Origin: Candidatus Woesearchaeota archaeon
GTDB taxonomy: Archaea > Nanoarchaeota > Nanoarchaeia > Woesearchaeales > JAGVZT01
NCBI GenBank assembly: GCA_017608295.1
Contig: JAFCGF010000001.1
Coordinates: 186,001 to 250,000 of the forward strand
Reading direction: 5' to 3'
Length of the DNA: 64,000 nt
The translations under genes were made by a program, and so were the position numbers. How positions within the stretch are numbered: position 1 is the first letter of the stretch; every line of letters starts with the position of its first letter. The notes under the pieces are model-generated. The model saw nothing but the letters and a program-made list of their open reading frames with translations. It ran no database searches and was not told the origin of the DNA. This document shows positions 14,508-23,126 of this stretch, piece by piece.

Positions 14508-16841
14508 ATGGGGTACGAACTCCTTCTGACAGAAAAGCCGGTAGCAGCCAAGAAAATAGCTCATTCCCTCGCTGAAGGGAAGGTAAAGACTGAGAGAAAG
14601 AATGGTGTGGCCTATTACCGTTTCTCTAGGGGCGGACACGAGATTGTGGTTGTGTGTGCAGTCGGCCACCTCTATAATCTTATAGGCATCACCAAGGATA
14701 AATCCGGGAAGAAGGTTGAGGCAAAATATACTTATCCGATTATGGATGTGAAATGGAAGGCTTCACATCTCATCAACAAAAATTCATCATTCACCAAAAA
14801 ATACCTTGGAGTGATCAAGTCGCTTGCTAAGGATGCGGATTCTTTTGTTGTCGCAACAGACTATGATGTAGAGGGAGAGCTCATAGGACTGAACGTGGTG
14901 CGGTTCGCCTGTAAGGCAAAGGACGCTGCCAGGATGAAATTCTCGACACTGACCAAACATGAGCTTGAGGAATCGTACGACAAGAAAAACAAGCACATCA
15001 ACTGGAATGTCGCACGGGCAGGTGAGACAAGGCATAAGCTTGATTGGCTCTACGGCATCAATGTTTCGCGTGCCATGACTATTGCGCTCAAGAAAGCAGG
15101 TACTTTCAAGGTTCTGAGCTCAGGCCGTGTTCAGGGTCCTGCACTGAAGATTGTTGTGGAAAAGGAGCGAGAGATAAAAATATTCAAGCCAAAGCCCTAT
15201 TGGGAACTTTATCTCCATCTCGCGAGAGAAGGCCACAAAAAAGAAGAGCTCACTGCCCACCATACTAAAGGTAAATTCTGGAAAGAGGAAGAAGTCAAGG
15301 CAATCCATTCAAAGATCAAGGGAAAATCTGCCCAAGTTTCCAAGGTGACACTGAAAGAGCAGACCTATTTCCCCCTAACTCCTTTCGATCTTACAACACT
15401 TCAAATGGAGGCTAACCGATGCTTTGGCATCAATCCTAAGATGGCCTTGGATGCATGCCAAAAGCTCTATCTTGGAGGATACATATCTTACCCACGAACC
15501 TCAAGCCAGAAGCTGCCCTCTAGTATTGGGTATAAGCGGATTCTCACTAAGCTTAAGAGCCAACATAAATTCAGCAAGCTGGCCGAGGAAATTCTTTCCC
15601 GCGAATCACTTAGGCCTAATGAGGGGAAAAAGAGTGACCCTGCGCATCCAGCAATCTATCCGACTGGCACTACTCCAAAAGACGTAGGCCCGCGGGAAGC
15701 GAAGCTCTATGAACTCATTGTGAAGCGGTTCCTGGCGACATTTGCAGAGCCTTCAGTAAGGGAGCACCTGTCAGTAAGCATAGATTGTGCCAGTGAGGTG
15801 TTCAAGGCAAACGGTGTGCTAACTACAGTGGAGGGCTGGCAGCATTTCTATGCCCCTTTCGTGAAATTCAAGGAGACCACCCTTCCTTCACTTGAGGTGG
15901 GACAGGGTCTCGATGTCCTCAAGCTTGACCTTCTCGCAAAGGAGACGAAACCTCCCAAACGCTACAGCCAGGCTTCACTTGTTGGTGAGTTGGCCAAGAG
16001 GAACTTAGGTACCAAGGCTACGAGGGCAGGAATCGTCGACCACCTGTTCAAGAGGGGCTATCTCTTTGACACAAGCATCCATGCCACATCTCTTGGGATT
16101 GCTGTTGTTGATACTCTTGAGGAACACTGCCCAAAAATCATTGACGAAGAGCTTACGAGGCAGTTTGAAGCTAGCATGGAGAAGATTGAGGCTGGAGCAA
16201 CAAATGAGACGGAAGTGCTTGAGAACGCTAAGAAAGTCCTGGTTAAGATTCTCGAGGAATTTAAATCAGACGAGGAAATCATAGGAGGAAAGCTTCTCAA
16301 GGCAAGCAGGAAAAGCTGGCTCGAGACCCATGAAATAGGAGCGTGCAAGTGTGGCGGCAAGCTTATCCTCAGGCGCGGCAAGTTTGGCCAATTCGTCGGA
16401 TGCACAAAATATCCTGCCTGCACAATCACATTCAAGGTGCCAAGTTTTGGGAAGATAGTCCATACCAGCAAGACCTGCGAGTCCTGCGGTTATCCTGTGG
16501 TGAAGATTATCAAGAAGCGCCCCCAGCAGCTCTGCATCAATCCCGACTGCCCGACCAAGCAGCTTCCAAAGAAGCTTGAGGCAAAGATAGAGCACCAGCA
16601 CAAGAAATGTCCTGATTGCGGGAAAGAGATGGTGCTTCGGAAGAGCATATATGGTGAGTTCCTTGGGTGCAGTGGCTACCCTAAATGCAGGCATACTGAG
16701 ACTATTGATAAAGGGAAAAAGGGAAAGAAGGGAAGTAAGGGGAAAGCGAAACATTCCCCTAAGAACAAGGCAAAGCCCAAACCAAAGCCCAAGCCTAAGC
16801 CCAAGCCCAAGCCTAAGCCCAAGCCTAAGCCAAAGAAGTGA
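14508..16841 (+). CDS. topA: DNA topoisomerase I (type IA) with zinc ribbons and Lys-Pro tail
   Basis: 777 aa. It relaxes negative supercoils by single-strand passage. Toprim domain: TEKP with Glu9 and ATDYDVEGE with Asp118 and Asp120. The catalytic tyrosine is Tyr328 in GGYISYPRTSSQ. The central toroid continues to about 600. Then come three C4 zinc ribbons (about 612-640, 650-690, 700-725), each with two CxxC-type pairs, two of them keeping the GxFxGCxxYPxC pattern. The last 50 residues are Lys-rich and end in repeated Lys-Pro pairs from a tandem DNA repeat. Length and domain order are normal for archaeal topoisomerase I; the tail is unusual. Confidence 0.93.
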   Translation: MGYELLLTEKPVAAKKIAHSLAEGKVKTERKNGVAYYRFSRGGHEIVVVCAVGHLYNLIGITKDKSGKKVEAKYTYPIMDVKWKASHLINKNSSFTKKYLGVIKSLAKDADSFVVATDYDVEGELIGLNVVRFACKAKDAARMKFSTLTKHELEESYDKKNKHINWNVARAGETRHKLDWLYGINVSRAMTIALKKAGTFKVLSSGRVQGPALKIVVEKEREIKIFKPKPYWELYLHLAREGHKKEELTAHHTKGKFWKEEEVKAIHSKIKGKSAQVSKVTLKEQTYFPLTPFDLTTLQMEANRCFGINPKMALDACQKLYLGGYISYPRTSSQKLPSSIGYKRILTKLKSQHKFSKLAEEILSRESLRPNEGKKSDPAHPAIYPTGTTPKDVGPREAKLYELIVKRFLATFAEPSVREHLSVSIDCASEVFKANGVLTTVEGWQHFYAPFVKFKETTLPSLEVGQGLDVLKLDLLAKETKPPKRYSQASLVGELAKRNLGTKATRAGIVDHLFKRGYLFDTSIHATSLGIAVVDTLEEHCPKIIDEELTRQFEASMEKIEAGATNETEVLENAKKVLVKILEEFKSDEEIIGGKLLKASRKSWLETHEIGACKCGGKLILRRGKFGQFVGCTKYPACTITFKVPSFGKIVHTSKTCESCGYPVVKIIKKRPQQLCINPDCPTKQLPKKLEAKIEHQHKKCPDCGKEMVLRKSIYGEFLGCSGYPKCRHTETIDKGKKGKKGSKGKAKHSPKNKAKPKPKPKPKPKPKPKPKPKPKK
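16776..16838 (+). repeat. Lys-Pro codon repeat at the 3' end of topA
   Basis: About ten AAGCCC/AAGCCT hexamers in frame encode alternating Lys and Pro. CCC and CCT codons interleave, so the array has been diversified without changing the protein. Confidence 0.85.
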
Positions 16842-16851
16842 TTCCATAAGG

Positions 16852-16860
16852 CTTATATAG
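16852..16860 (+). promoter_or_regulatory. TATA box of the Lon-like protease gene
   Basis: CTTATATAG about 26 bp before ATG 16882. Confidence 0.55.
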
Positions 16861-16881
16861 GCTCATTCTCCAGAGTTATGC

Positions 16882-18720
16882 ATGATGAAAGGAAGAGCCA
16901 TGATAATTCTCATCTGCCTATTTGCCTTCCTGCCTGTGGCATCTGCAGCATCTGAAGTTGGGCATGTAAAACTCCTCGCAGTGTCTGAGATTGGCGATTA
17001 TTATGTGGGCAGCCTCGCAGACCTTTACCTTTCCATTATCCCTGGGGAGGGCCGCGTCTTCATAGACACATATCCCCTCACAAAACTCGACACGCAGATA
17101 TCAACACGATTCGCCAAGGAGATAGCGTGCTCGCTCCTTGAGATGGACTGCTCAGAATATGATTTTATCTACACTATAGAGGCGGAAACAAGCATAGTCG
17201 GCGGCCCAAGCGCGGGAGCTGCCATAGCCGGCCTCACTGCAGCGATGCTCTCTGGCTATGAGGTCAATGAATCTGTCACTGTAACGGGCACTATTAATTC
17301 CGGCGGCCTTATCGGCCCGGTGGCAGGAGTGAAGGAAAAGGTTGAGGCAGCTGCGGGATCAGGTACTCTTACCCTTGTATTCATCCCCCAGGGAAAGCGC
17401 CACATTACCATTGACAATGAAAGCATTGACCTTGTGGAATATGGGAACACGCTGGGCGTTACTGTTGTGGAAGCAGCCCATCTTGAGGATGTGGTCTTTG
17501 GATTCACGGGCGAACAAGTCGGCCGGGAGATAGGGGAACTTGTCACTGATGAAAGTTACCAAATGATCATGCAGGGGCTTGCTGATGAGCTCTGCAGCGA
17601 GACTCCCGAATTGCTGAGTACCATCAGCCTTCCTGTTGTCGATTCCTTCAATGAGACTCCAGTGTATGAGAGCATGAAGAACCTTACGGCTCAAGGGGAG
17701 GCTGCGATTGAATCGGGAGACACCTATTCTGCGGCAAGCTTCTGCTTTGGTGCGAATGTCAAGGCTCGCTATCTCTCTATACTTTCGATGAGGCCATCTC
17801 CGCCCACACTGAGGAGGATGATTTTACAGGCGGAAAGCCGCACAGGCGCTGCGGATGCCCAGCTCAAGGCGCGAGAGTTCTCAACAATCACAGACCTCCA
17901 GACATATCTTATAGTGAAGGAGCGCGTCGACGAGTCCACAGGATATCTTAGGGAGGCCACAGAGAGCCTTCAAGTGCATCTGAGCGAAAACTCCTCTGAG
18001 GCCAAGCTTAATACCATATATGCCCTTGCTTTTGGCATAGAGCGGCTGAACAGCGCTGACTCCTGGAGTAGCTTCTTTGATTCCCCTGGAAAGGCATTAA
18101 CTTTTGATAACAGCACGATGCGCCAATCCTGTCTTGATAAGACTGCTGAGGCTCAGGAGCGCCTCCAGTACCTCATGATGGTGGCGCCTCCGGCAGCCAC
18201 ACTTGTCCGCAAGGAGTATGATGACGCCCTCAAGGAAAAGGTGATGGGGGACTTTGCCAACTGCCTGTTCCTTGCCAGTAAGAGCAAGGCCAGGGCTAGT
18301 CTCGTGCTGGGCGTATATGGTGTAGAGGAGAGCAATCTTAACCAGCTGATTGAGAATAAAGTCGTTGCAGTCGAGAGGGCAGTGTTCATCGCCACTGAGA
18401 AGGGCGTCTTTCCCCTTTTAGGCTACAGCTACCTCGAATATGGCAAAACACTTTCCGAGCAGGACCCATCAAGCGCGCTGCTCTACCTTGAGCTTGCCCA
18501 GGAACTGAGTAATTTTGACATGTATTTTCCTCCTGCCAAGAAGCGCATCTCGTTTAGGGCAATCACTCTGCAAGAAGTCCTCACATTTATCATAGGGCTT
18601 TTGCTCGGCCTGCTTATCTCTAATGGCTATTGGATTTTGAAACAAAAGCGGCAGCCACGGCAGAAAGTGTATCGAAAGGCTGCAAAAGTGCAGACCTCTA
18701 AGAAGAAGCAGAAAACCTAG
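16882..18720 (+). CDS. Exported, membrane-anchored Lon-like (S16) serine protease
   Basis: 612 aa. A signal sequence (about 5-23, MIILICLFAFLPVASAA) is followed by an S16-type protease domain: Ser110 in IVGGPSAGA and Lys153 in VAGVKEKVEAA, 43 residues apart as in Lon. There is no ATPase domain. Residues 220-560 are helical. A C-terminal membrane helix (VLTFIIGLLLGLLISNGYW) and a basic tail place the catalytic domain outside the cell with a cytoplasmic end. Substrates are unknown; surface protein processing is a reasonable inference. In-frame ATGs at 16885 and 16900 are alternative starts. Confidence 0.8.
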   Translation: MMKGRAMIILICLFAFLPVASAASEVGHVKLLAVSEIGDYYVGSLADLYLSIIPGEGRVFIDTYPLTKLDTQISTRFAKEIACSLLEMDCSEYDFIYTIEAETSIVGGPSAGAAIAGLTAAMLSGYEVNESVTVTGTINSGGLIGPVAGVKEKVEAAAGSGTLTLVFIPQGKRHITIDNESIDLVEYGNTLGVTVVEAAHLEDVVFGFTGEQVGREIGELVTDESYQMIMQGLADELCSETPELLSTISLPVVDSFNETPVYESMKNLTAQGEAAIESGDTYSAASFCFGANVKARYLSILSMRPSPPTLRRMILQAESRTGAADAQLKAREFSTITDLQTYLIVKERVDESTGYLREATESLQVHLSENSSEAKLNTIYALAFGIERLNSADSWSSFFDSPGKALTFDNSTMRQSCLDKTAEAQERLQYLMMVAPPAATLVRKEYDDALKEKVMGDFANCLFLASKSKARASLVLGVYGVEESNLNQLIENKVVAVERAVFIATEKGVFPLLGYSYLEYGKTLSEQDPSSALLYLELAQELSNFDMYFPPAKKRISFRAITLQEVLTFIIGLLLGLLISNGYWILKQKRQPRQKVYRKAAKVQTSKKKQKT

Positions 18721-18772
18721 GGGGTAACTTGGATGTCCCATCCGAAGATGTTCTATCTTCGTTTACCCCTAG
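18717..18772 (+). other. Nested inverted repeats: predicted three-way-junction structure
   Basis: CTAGGGG (18717-18723) pairs with CCCCTAG (18766-18772), and TAA (18725-18727) with TTA (18763-18765) beside a bulge. Inside are two hairpins: GGATG-TCC-CATCC (18731-18743) and CGAAGAT-GTTCT-ATCTTCG (18743-18761). The stop codon of the protease gene is part of the outer stem. No T-tract follows directly, so a simple terminator is not an obvious reading; a 3'-end processing or stability element is possible. The rest of the gap to 18908 holds a G-rich run and T-rich sequence. Confidence 0.5.
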
Positions 18773-18865
18773 GAAAAGAGGTGAGTGGGGGAGGGAAGCG
18801 GGGGTGCTTTTTAAATTTTGCTTATTTTAGGAATATTAAGTAGTCAATGTTCTAGATACTGGAAC

Positions 18866-18876
18866 AAAGATTTAAG
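18866..18876 (+). promoter_or_regulatory. TATA box of the dispersed membrane-hairpin gene
   Basis: AAAGATTTAAG about 38 bp before ATG 18909. Confidence 0.45.
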
Positions 18877-18908
18877 ATTTCACTGAGAACCCCCATGCTT
18901 ACAACAAG

Positions 18909-19610
18909 ATGCTTGATGAACAGACTGAGCAGGATTATGATTATTTCCAAGAGAAGGCAGAGGAACACGATTTCCTGTCAGATGTCGTGAATGGAGATAA
19001 TACTTTCGCTGGGGAGATAAAAACTCTCCTCCAGAGGATTGAGGAAGAATCCGGCATTAGAGGTAAGAATGGCGCTCTGCTGGAGCAGTTCAGGGACCGC
19101 GTTGAGTTGATGGATGAGCTGTCTTCCACATATATCGACAAGGATGGTGCTGTCCGCATGGCAGGGGACCTTTCGAGTTACAAGTCATTAGGCACCATGT
19201 CGAAAACCTCGTGGCTATTGGCTGGCATCGGTGTCGTATTGCTCTTTGTGCCTGGCGGACAAGTCCTCGACCTTTGCTTTGCTGGTGCCGGATATTTAGG
19301 GGGAAGCCTTTTCGGCGAGGCGAGGAAGCATCCGAAAGATATCAAGGAGCGTGCAGGCCTTTATTTCGCTGCAGTGCATTATGCCGCCGAGGATATTGAC
19401 ACGAGAATCTGGAGAGCGTTTGTCATCGATGATTTCTATGAGCGGCCCTGGCGCTTTGAACGAACGTATACCTCTCACCTCCATGATGGAGAGCGCGAAG
19501 TTATAGATGAATACTTGCACGAACTGCTTGAATCCGGCGGAATAAACATGAGTGCCCACGGACTTGAGTCTTACCTCGCTGAACTCAAGGATGCTGAATC
19601 TTTTGATTAA
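18909..19610 (+). CDS. Membrane-hairpin family protein, dispersed copy
   Basis: 233 aa, a paralogue of the four genes at the left edge. It shares the MLDEQTEQDYDYFQEKAEEH start, the central hydrophobic pair (SWLLAGIGVVLLFVPGG and the glycine-rich segment after it), and the C-terminal block RAFVIDDFYERPWRFERTY with the final GLESYLAELKDAE. It is single and has its own promoter, between the Lon-like protease and scpA. Function unknown; the motif set shows the family is maintained in two loci. Confidence 0.82.
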   Translation: MLDEQTEQDYDYFQEKAEEHDFLSDVVNGDNTFAGEIKTLLQRIEEESGIRGKNGALLEQFRDRVELMDELSSTYIDKDGAVRMAGDLSSYKSLGTMSKTSWLLAGIGVVLLFVPGGQVLDLCFAGAGYLGGSLFGEARKHPKDIKERAGLYFAAVHYAAEDIDTRIWRAFVIDDFYERPWRFERTYTSHLHDGEREVIDEYLHELLESGGINMSAHGLESYLAELKDAESFD

Positions 19611-19624
19611 TAATGCCTTCCGGT

Positions 19625-19636
19625 AGCTTTAAATAG
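19625..19636 (+). promoter_or_regulatory. TATA box of scpA
   Basis: AGCTTTAAATAG about 28 bp before ATG 19660; leaderless start expected. Confidence 0.6.
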
Positions 19637-19659
19637 TATAATTTTCACACCTATATCAT

Positions 19660-20415
19660 ATGCCTGAGAGAGTTTATTCGCTGATATTTGAACAGGATGA
19701 TATTACGTGGCAGTCTCTTCTTTCCGAGTTAGTCAAGGAAGAGGGAATGAACCCGTGGGACATCGATATCGGCGTGCTGTCTGACCGCTATCGTGAGATG
19801 GTGAGCGAATTGCAGGGATTTGATGTGCGCATCTCCGCAAAGGTGGTTCTTGCTGCCGCGCTCCTGCTTCGCCTGAAGTCAAACCATCTCCTTGACAATG
19901 AAGTCATGGGTCTTGACCAGCTCATCGCATCAACAGAAGATCAGCTTGAGCAGTTTGACAGCTTCTATGACCAGCTTGAGGAGGAATACCTGTCAGGGGC
20001 ACTGGAGACTGAGGCTTCACTCCCAAAAATCGTGCCAAAGACACCCCAGCCGCGAAAAAGGAAAGTGTCGCTCGATGACCTGATGAGTGCGCTTAGAAAG
20101 GCGCTTGAGGTGAAGGAGCGAAGAGTCCTTCGTGAGATGCGCCAGCCAACGGGAATTCCTGCGCTGAAGAAGACTAGGGATATTACAAACGTCATCAAGG
20201 ACATCTACACAAAGATTATCTCGTTTGTAAAGAAAGAGAATCGCCCTATGACCTTTGAAGAGCTCATCCCCACCGAGGGCAGCAAATCAGATAAGATTTC
20301 CACATTCATACCCCTGCTCCATCTCGCGACCCATACTAAAAATGCTCCTGGAAGGATTGAGCTTAAGCAGAAGAAGCACTTTGACACGATACGGATAACG
20401 GCTGTCAAGGCATAA
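19660..20415 (+). CDS. scpA: Segregation and condensation protein A (kleisin)
   Basis: 251 aa. The N-terminal part has the ScpA pattern LLSELVKEEGMNPWDIDIGVL, then AKVVLAAALLLRLKSNHLL, which binds the SMC neck; the C-terminal winged-helix part (about 190-245) would bind the SMC head. It works with SMC and usually ScpB in chromosome condensation. Neither partner is in the window. nrdR follows after 34 bp with its own TATA box. Confidence 0.9.
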   Translation: MPERVYSLIFEQDDITWQSLLSELVKEEGMNPWDIDIGVLSDRYREMVSELQGFDVRISAKVVLAAALLLRLKSNHLLDNEVMGLDQLIASTEDQLEQFDSFYDQLEEEYLSGALETEASLPKIVPKTPQPRKRKVSLDDLMSALRKALEVKERRVLREMRQPTGIPALKKTRDITNVIKDIYTKIISFVKKENRPMTFEELIPTEGSKSDKISTFIPLLHLATHTKNAPGRIELKQKKHFDTIRITAVKA

Positions 20416-20425
20416 GACTTATATG
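20416..20425 (+). promoter_or_regulatory. TATA box of nrdR
   Basis: GACTTATATG centred about 29 bp before ATG 20450; it supports that start against an upstream in-frame alternative at 20423. Confidence 0.55.
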
Positions 20426-20449
20426 TCCATTCTTGTATTCTTCTCCACT

Positions 20450-20896
20450 ATGCAATGCCCATTTTGCACCCATGAGGATTCAAAGGTTGTAGACAGCCGT
20501 GAATCTGAGGGGAGCATTCGCCGCAGGCGAGAATGCTTGAAGTGCAAGAAGCGATTTACTACATATGAGAGGGTTGAGATGGCGACGCTGATGATTGTGA
20601 AGAAGGATGGAAGGAGGGAAGCCTTCAGCAGGGAGAAGCTCCATGGCGGATTGCGCAGGGCGTGCGAGAAGCGCCCGGTGAGCGAGAATCAGATTACAGA
20701 CCTTGTCCAGCAGATAGAGGCCGAGCTGAGGAATATGCAGAGCAAGGAAGTGCCGAGCAAGCAGGTCGGTGACATCGTGATGAAGCACCTGAAGAAGGTT
20801 GATAAGGTCGCGTACATCCGCTTCGCTTCAGTGTATCGTGATTTTGCAGACATCACCACGTTCCAGGATGAGCTCCATAAGCTCCTGAAGAAGTGA
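20450..20896 (+). CDS. nrdR: Transcriptional repressor NrdR
   Basis: 148 aa, the normal family length. Zinc ribbon MQCPFCTHEDSKVVDSR with ECLKCKKRFTTYE, then an ATP-cone (about 45-140) with VVKKDGRREAFSREKL. NrdR represses ribonucleotide reductase genes according to ATP/dATP state and is mainly bacterial; archaeal copies are patchy. No NrdR box or nrd gene was found here. The ROK kinase gene overlaps or abuts its stop. Confidence 0.92.
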   Translation: MQCPFCTHEDSKVVDSRESEGSIRRRRECLKCKKRFTTYERVEMATLMIVKKDGRREAFSREKLHGGLRRACEKRPVSENQITDLVQQIEAELRNMQSKEVPSKQVGDIVMKHLKKVDKVAYIRFASVYRDFADITTFQDELHKLLKK

Positions 20897-20901
20897 AAGC
20901 C

Positions 20902-21783
20902 ATGGCAGGAAAAACGGTCATTGGCGTTGACCTCGGTGGGACAAAGATAGAATCCGCGTTGATCAGGAACAGTAAGATTCTCAAGAAAAATCAGGTTCTG
21001 ACGCACGCCGACAAAGGAGAAGGGGTAGTTCTGGCTCAGTTATTCAAGGCGATTGATGCAGTTGGCCCAAAGAAAGCAAGCGCGATTGGCATCGGCAGCC
21101 CCGGCCCTCTTGACGTGAAGAAGGGACTGATTCTCAACACACCGAATCTTCCTTTTAGTGGATTTCCTCTCGTGAAAGCAGTGAGGAAGCGCTATAAAAT
21201 TCCTGTCAGGATAGATAATGACGCAAACTGCTTTGCTCTTGGAGAAGCGCGATACGGCAAAGGAAAGGGAAAAGCGCTTGTCGTAGGTATAATTCTCGGA
21301 ACTGGGGTGGGCGGCGGCTTCATTGTCAAGGGAAAGGTGTTCCACGGCAGGGGAAACGCTGCTGAATTCGGCCATATGAGCGTCGCGACACGGCCTCAGT
21401 GCAAGTGCGGTAATCTCGGCTGCCTTGAGGAGCATGCCTCAGGACGGGGAGTGGTGAGACACGCTAGGCGGTTCGGCCTTAAAGGCGTGAAGAGTGCTGT
21501 CGAGGTGCACCAGATTGCTAGCTTAGGGAAAGGAAAGCGGGCAAAGCTTGCACGCGAGGCCTACGAGGAAATGGGAGAGATGCTCGGCATTGGCATGACA
21601 AATATCATCAATGCTCTTGACCCTGATATTATCATCCTTGGGGGTGGAGTGTCGAAAGCCCATAAGCTCTTTATGCCTGTGATGAAGCAGACCGTAAAGC
21701 AGCGTTGCATGCTCTCACCTCCTGAGTTTGCCATCAGCAAAGGGCCAATGGCGCTTCTCGGGGCTGCGTCATTAGTTCTGTAG
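20902..21783 (+). CDS. ROK family sugar kinase
   Basis: About 293 aa. ATP-binding VIGVDLGGTKIESA, the sugar-binding/catalytic segment RIDNDANCFALGEA, GTGVGGGFIVKG and the ROK zinc motif CKCGNLGCLEEHASG are all present. It phosphorylates glucose or a related hexose; the sugar cannot be decided. ATG 20902 is preferred by domain start; GTG 20893 would overlap the nrdR stop by 4 nt and is possible. Confidence 0.87.
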   Translation: MAGKTVIGVDLGGTKIESALIRNSKILKKNQVLTHADKGEGVVLAQLFKAIDAVGPKKASAIGIGSPGPLDVKKGLILNTPNLPFSGFPLVKAVRKRYKIPVRIDNDANCFALGEARYGKGKGKALVVGIILGTGVGGGFIVKGKVFHGRGNAAEFGHMSVATRPQCKCGNLGCLEEHASGRGVVRHARRFGLKGVKSAVEVHQIASLGKGKRAKLAREAYEEMGEMLGIGMTNIINALDPDIIILGGGVSKAHKLFMPVMKQTVKQRCMLSPPEFAISKGPMALLGAASLVL

Positions 21784-21792
21784 GCGCACAAC

Positions 21793-21804
21793 TTTTTTAT
21801 AAGC
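21793..21804 (+). promoter_or_regulatory. TATA box of the PHP-RdgB-M20 unit
   Basis: TTTTTTATAAGC about 26 bp before ATG 21824. Confidence 0.6.
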
Positions 21805-21823
21805 TAGGCTGTCATATGCTGGC

Positions 21824-22558
21824 ATGCACTTTGTCAAGGCGGATTTGCACATCCACACGCGGGATGACCCCCAGAGAATCCAGAGGCATTCAGCTGAGGA
21901 ACTTATTGAGAAGGCAGCGGGACTGGGCTATTCAGTTCTTGCCCTGACCAACAAGGGCACGATTACGCACACGAAGGAACTCGCCCAATTCGCCAAGGAG
22001 CGCGGCATACTGCTTATTCCTGGGATAGAAGCAGACATCTCAGGCAAGGAAGTCCTTATTCTGAATCATCAGGGGAAGATTCCCACAACTTTCGACGAGC
22101 TGAGGGAGCTGCGGAAAAAGAAAAAGAATATGCTGGTCATCGCGCCGCACCCCTATTATGTGCTTTCTAAATGTCTCAAGGATGATGTGTACACGCATGC
22201 AGACCTATTCGACGCGATTGAGTATTCACATTTCCACCTGAGTTTCTTTAATCCAAACAAGAAGGCAGAGATGGCCGCGCGGAAGCTTAACAAGCCGATT
22301 GTCGCGAATAGCGATGCCCACCAACTTTACCAGTTTGGAGACAACTACACTTGGCTGAACGTTAAGAATGAGAAGCCGACTGTGGCTGATGTCATCGATG
22401 CTGTGCGCTCAGGAAGGGTGAGGCCTGTGGCAGACCCCATCAGCATCTGGCGATTCCTCTTTGTGTGCATGAAGGTCGCGACAGTGAAAGTCAACAACCC
22501 GATACGCAGGAAATACCGCGAATGGGATGACAGGAGAAAAGGGAGGCAGCCACTATGA
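21824..22558 (+). CDS. PHP-domain metal-dependent phosphoesterase
   Basis: 244 aa. Metal-binding motifs of the PHP fold are seen in order: KADLHIHTRDD, IPGIEADI, VIAPHPYY, and ANSDAHQL. Family members hydrolyse phosphoesters such as histidinol phosphate or 3',5'-nucleotides; the substrate here is unknown. It overlaps the XTP pyrophosphatase gene by 4 nt (ATGA). Confidence 0.85.
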   Translation: MHFVKADLHIHTRDDPQRIQRHSAEELIEKAAGLGYSVLALTNKGTITHTKELAQFAKERGILLIPGIEADISGKEVLILNHQGKIPTTFDELRELRKKKKNMLVIAPHPYYVLSKCLKDDVYTHADLFDAIEYSHFHLSFFNPNKKAEMAARKLNKPIVANSDAHQLYQFGDNYTWLNVKNEKPTVADVIDAVRSGRVRPVADPISIWRFLFVCMKVATVKVNNPIRRKYREWDDRRKGRQPL

Positions 22559-23112
22559 ATGCTTTGGTGTTTGTCACGGGGAATGAGAGGAAACTGCTCG
22601 AGGCGAGAGGAATCCTCGCCCCACTGAAAGTTGACGTCGAGCCGCTGGACCTTCCAGAGCTGCAGGGCTCTTCAGATGAGATTGCCGCAGAGAAGGCAAA
22701 GGTGGCGTTCGCACAGCTGAACAAGCCCCTGTTTGTCGAGGACACGAGCCTCCATATCAACGCGTTAGGCGGGCTCCCAGGACCATACATCAAGCACTTC
22801 CTCAAGAGTATTGGCAATGATGGCATCCTGAAAATGCTCTCCGCCTTTGAGGACAGGAGTGCTGTTGTGCGCACAACCATAGGCTACTGTCTTGAGGACG
22901 GCACAGTAGGCACTGTGTATGGGGAGATGCCCGGCACGATTGTGGAAGCAAGGGGGACCTCTAATTTTGGCGTATTTGGCTTTGACCCTATTTTTCTGCC
23001 CGAGGGCTTTGACAAGACCTATGCTGAGATGTCCAATGATGAGAAGAATGCGATTTCACACCGCCGCAAGGCGCTGGAAGCGCTTCGCAATATTCTAAAC
23101 GAGGGTGACTGA
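22555..23112 (+). CDS. rdgB: XTP/dITP diphosphatase (HAM1/RdgB family)
   Basis: 185 aa. FVTGNERKLLEARGIL, the acidic FVEDTSLHINALGGLPGPY, and FGFDPIFLPEGFDKTYAEM followed by KNAISHRRKAL are the family signatures. It removes non-canonical purine nucleotides (XTP, dITP) from the pool. Coupled to the PHP gene by ATGA, with the M20 hydrolase gene starting 14 bp downstream. Confidence 0.92.
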   Translation: MNALVFVTGNERKLLEARGILAPLKVDVEPLDLPELQGSSDEIAAEKAKVAFAQLNKPLFVEDTSLHINALGGLPGPYIKHFLKSIGNDGILKMLSAFEDRSAVVRTTIGYCLEDGTVGTVYGEMPGTIVEARGTSNFGVFGFDPIFLPEGFDKTYAEMSNDEKNAISHRRKALEALRNILNEGD

Positions 23113-23126
23113 AGAGGGTGAAAATC

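Noticed and set aside
16776..16838. Frameshift or assembly error in the Lys-Pro repeat
   Set aside because: The frame remains open to a normal stop and synonymous codon mixing suggests a genuine coding repeat.
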